This document shows, piece by piece, positions 5,174 through 5,328 of a DNA stretch of 5,328 bases. Location: positions 1-5,328 of the forward strand of contig VXRI01000227.1 in the NCBI GenBank assembly GCA_009838595.1, read 5' to 3'. The translations under genes were made by a program, and so were the position numbers. The stretch comes from Chloroflexota bacterium (lineage in GTDB: Bacteria; Chloroflexota; Dehalococcoidia; Lucifugimonadales; JADFKI01). Numbering within the stretch: position 1 is the stretch's first letter; every line of letters begins with the position of its first letter. A model generated the notes under the pieces. The model saw only the letters and a program-made list of their open reading frames with translations. It was not told where the DNA came from and did not search any database.

Positions 5174-5328
5174 TGTCATTTATGATGACCGAGAAGAAGG
5201 TAAGACTTGAATCAGGGCAATCGCATCTTGCGACAATTGGAATACTTATTGCGCTCACTTATCTTATACAATGATGATTCCAAATCTCATTGAAGGTTTG
5301 GTAAAGCCTTGACTGCATATTTCAGCGA
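5174..5328. other. Right-edge non-coding sequence
   Basis: No convincing gene is seen. TTGACT at 5309-5314 on the plus strand could be the -35 of a promoter whose -10 would lie beyond the window, pointing to a divergent gene to the right. This is weak. A short stem (CCAAA 5280-5284 with TTTGG 5297-5301) is probably chance. Confidence 0.3.

Noticed and set aside
5173..5274. 33-codon plus-strand frame with a hydrophobic end (GILIALTYLIQ).
   Set aside because: No ribosome binding site precedes either of its ATG choices and its start overlaps the extended -10 promoter of the minus-strand gene.

Overview
The window looks like a piece of a moderately GC-rich bacterial chromosome. The ilvD sequence, the style of the hypothetical proteins and the intergenic repeats resemble uncultivated Chloroflexota (Dehalococcoidia/SAR202-like), but that placement is from memory and tentative. 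The only gene identified with near certainty is ilvD (dihydroxy-acid dehydratase). The ASCH-domain protein is the second most secure call. The other five genes can be described but not assigned a function.

Region 1, bases 1 to about 940: three small genes on the plus strand. These are the C-terminal part of a charged, probably coiled-coil-containing protein cut by the left edge, a 116-residue small membrane protein, and a 61-residue basic protein. Hand counts of sampled lines give about 33-44% G+C here, against 50-73% in sampled lines of ilvD, and AGA/AGG arginine codons are common. This block is probably acquired DNA or the edge of a genomic island.

Region 2, bases 934-1137: a gene-free junction where composition changes and the plus-strand and minus-strand genes converge.

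Region 3, bases 1138-4145, minus strand: a probable three-gene operon read right to left. It holds ilvD, then a polytopic membrane protein with eight predicted helices and an internal hairpin repeat, then an ASCH-domain protein. The two gaps are both 28 nt. A TATAAT box lies about 36 bases upstream of the ilvD start.

Region 4, bases 4146-4502: a 357-base gap carrying a nested inverted-repeat element of the widespread 'TGTCATTCCGA...GAGGAATCT' type and a more decayed C/G-rich repeat beside it.

Region 5, bases 4503-5120, minus strand: a 205-residue protein with two membrane segments separated by a proline-rich, then arginine-rich, linker. It has its own extended -10 promoter. The last 208 bases to the right edge hold that promoter and no convincing gene.

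I found no CRISPR array, tRNA, rRNA, transposase or recognisable defence system. The items most worth following up are the composition boundary near base 1000, the nested palindromic repeat, and the repeat-built membrane protein in the ilvD operon.
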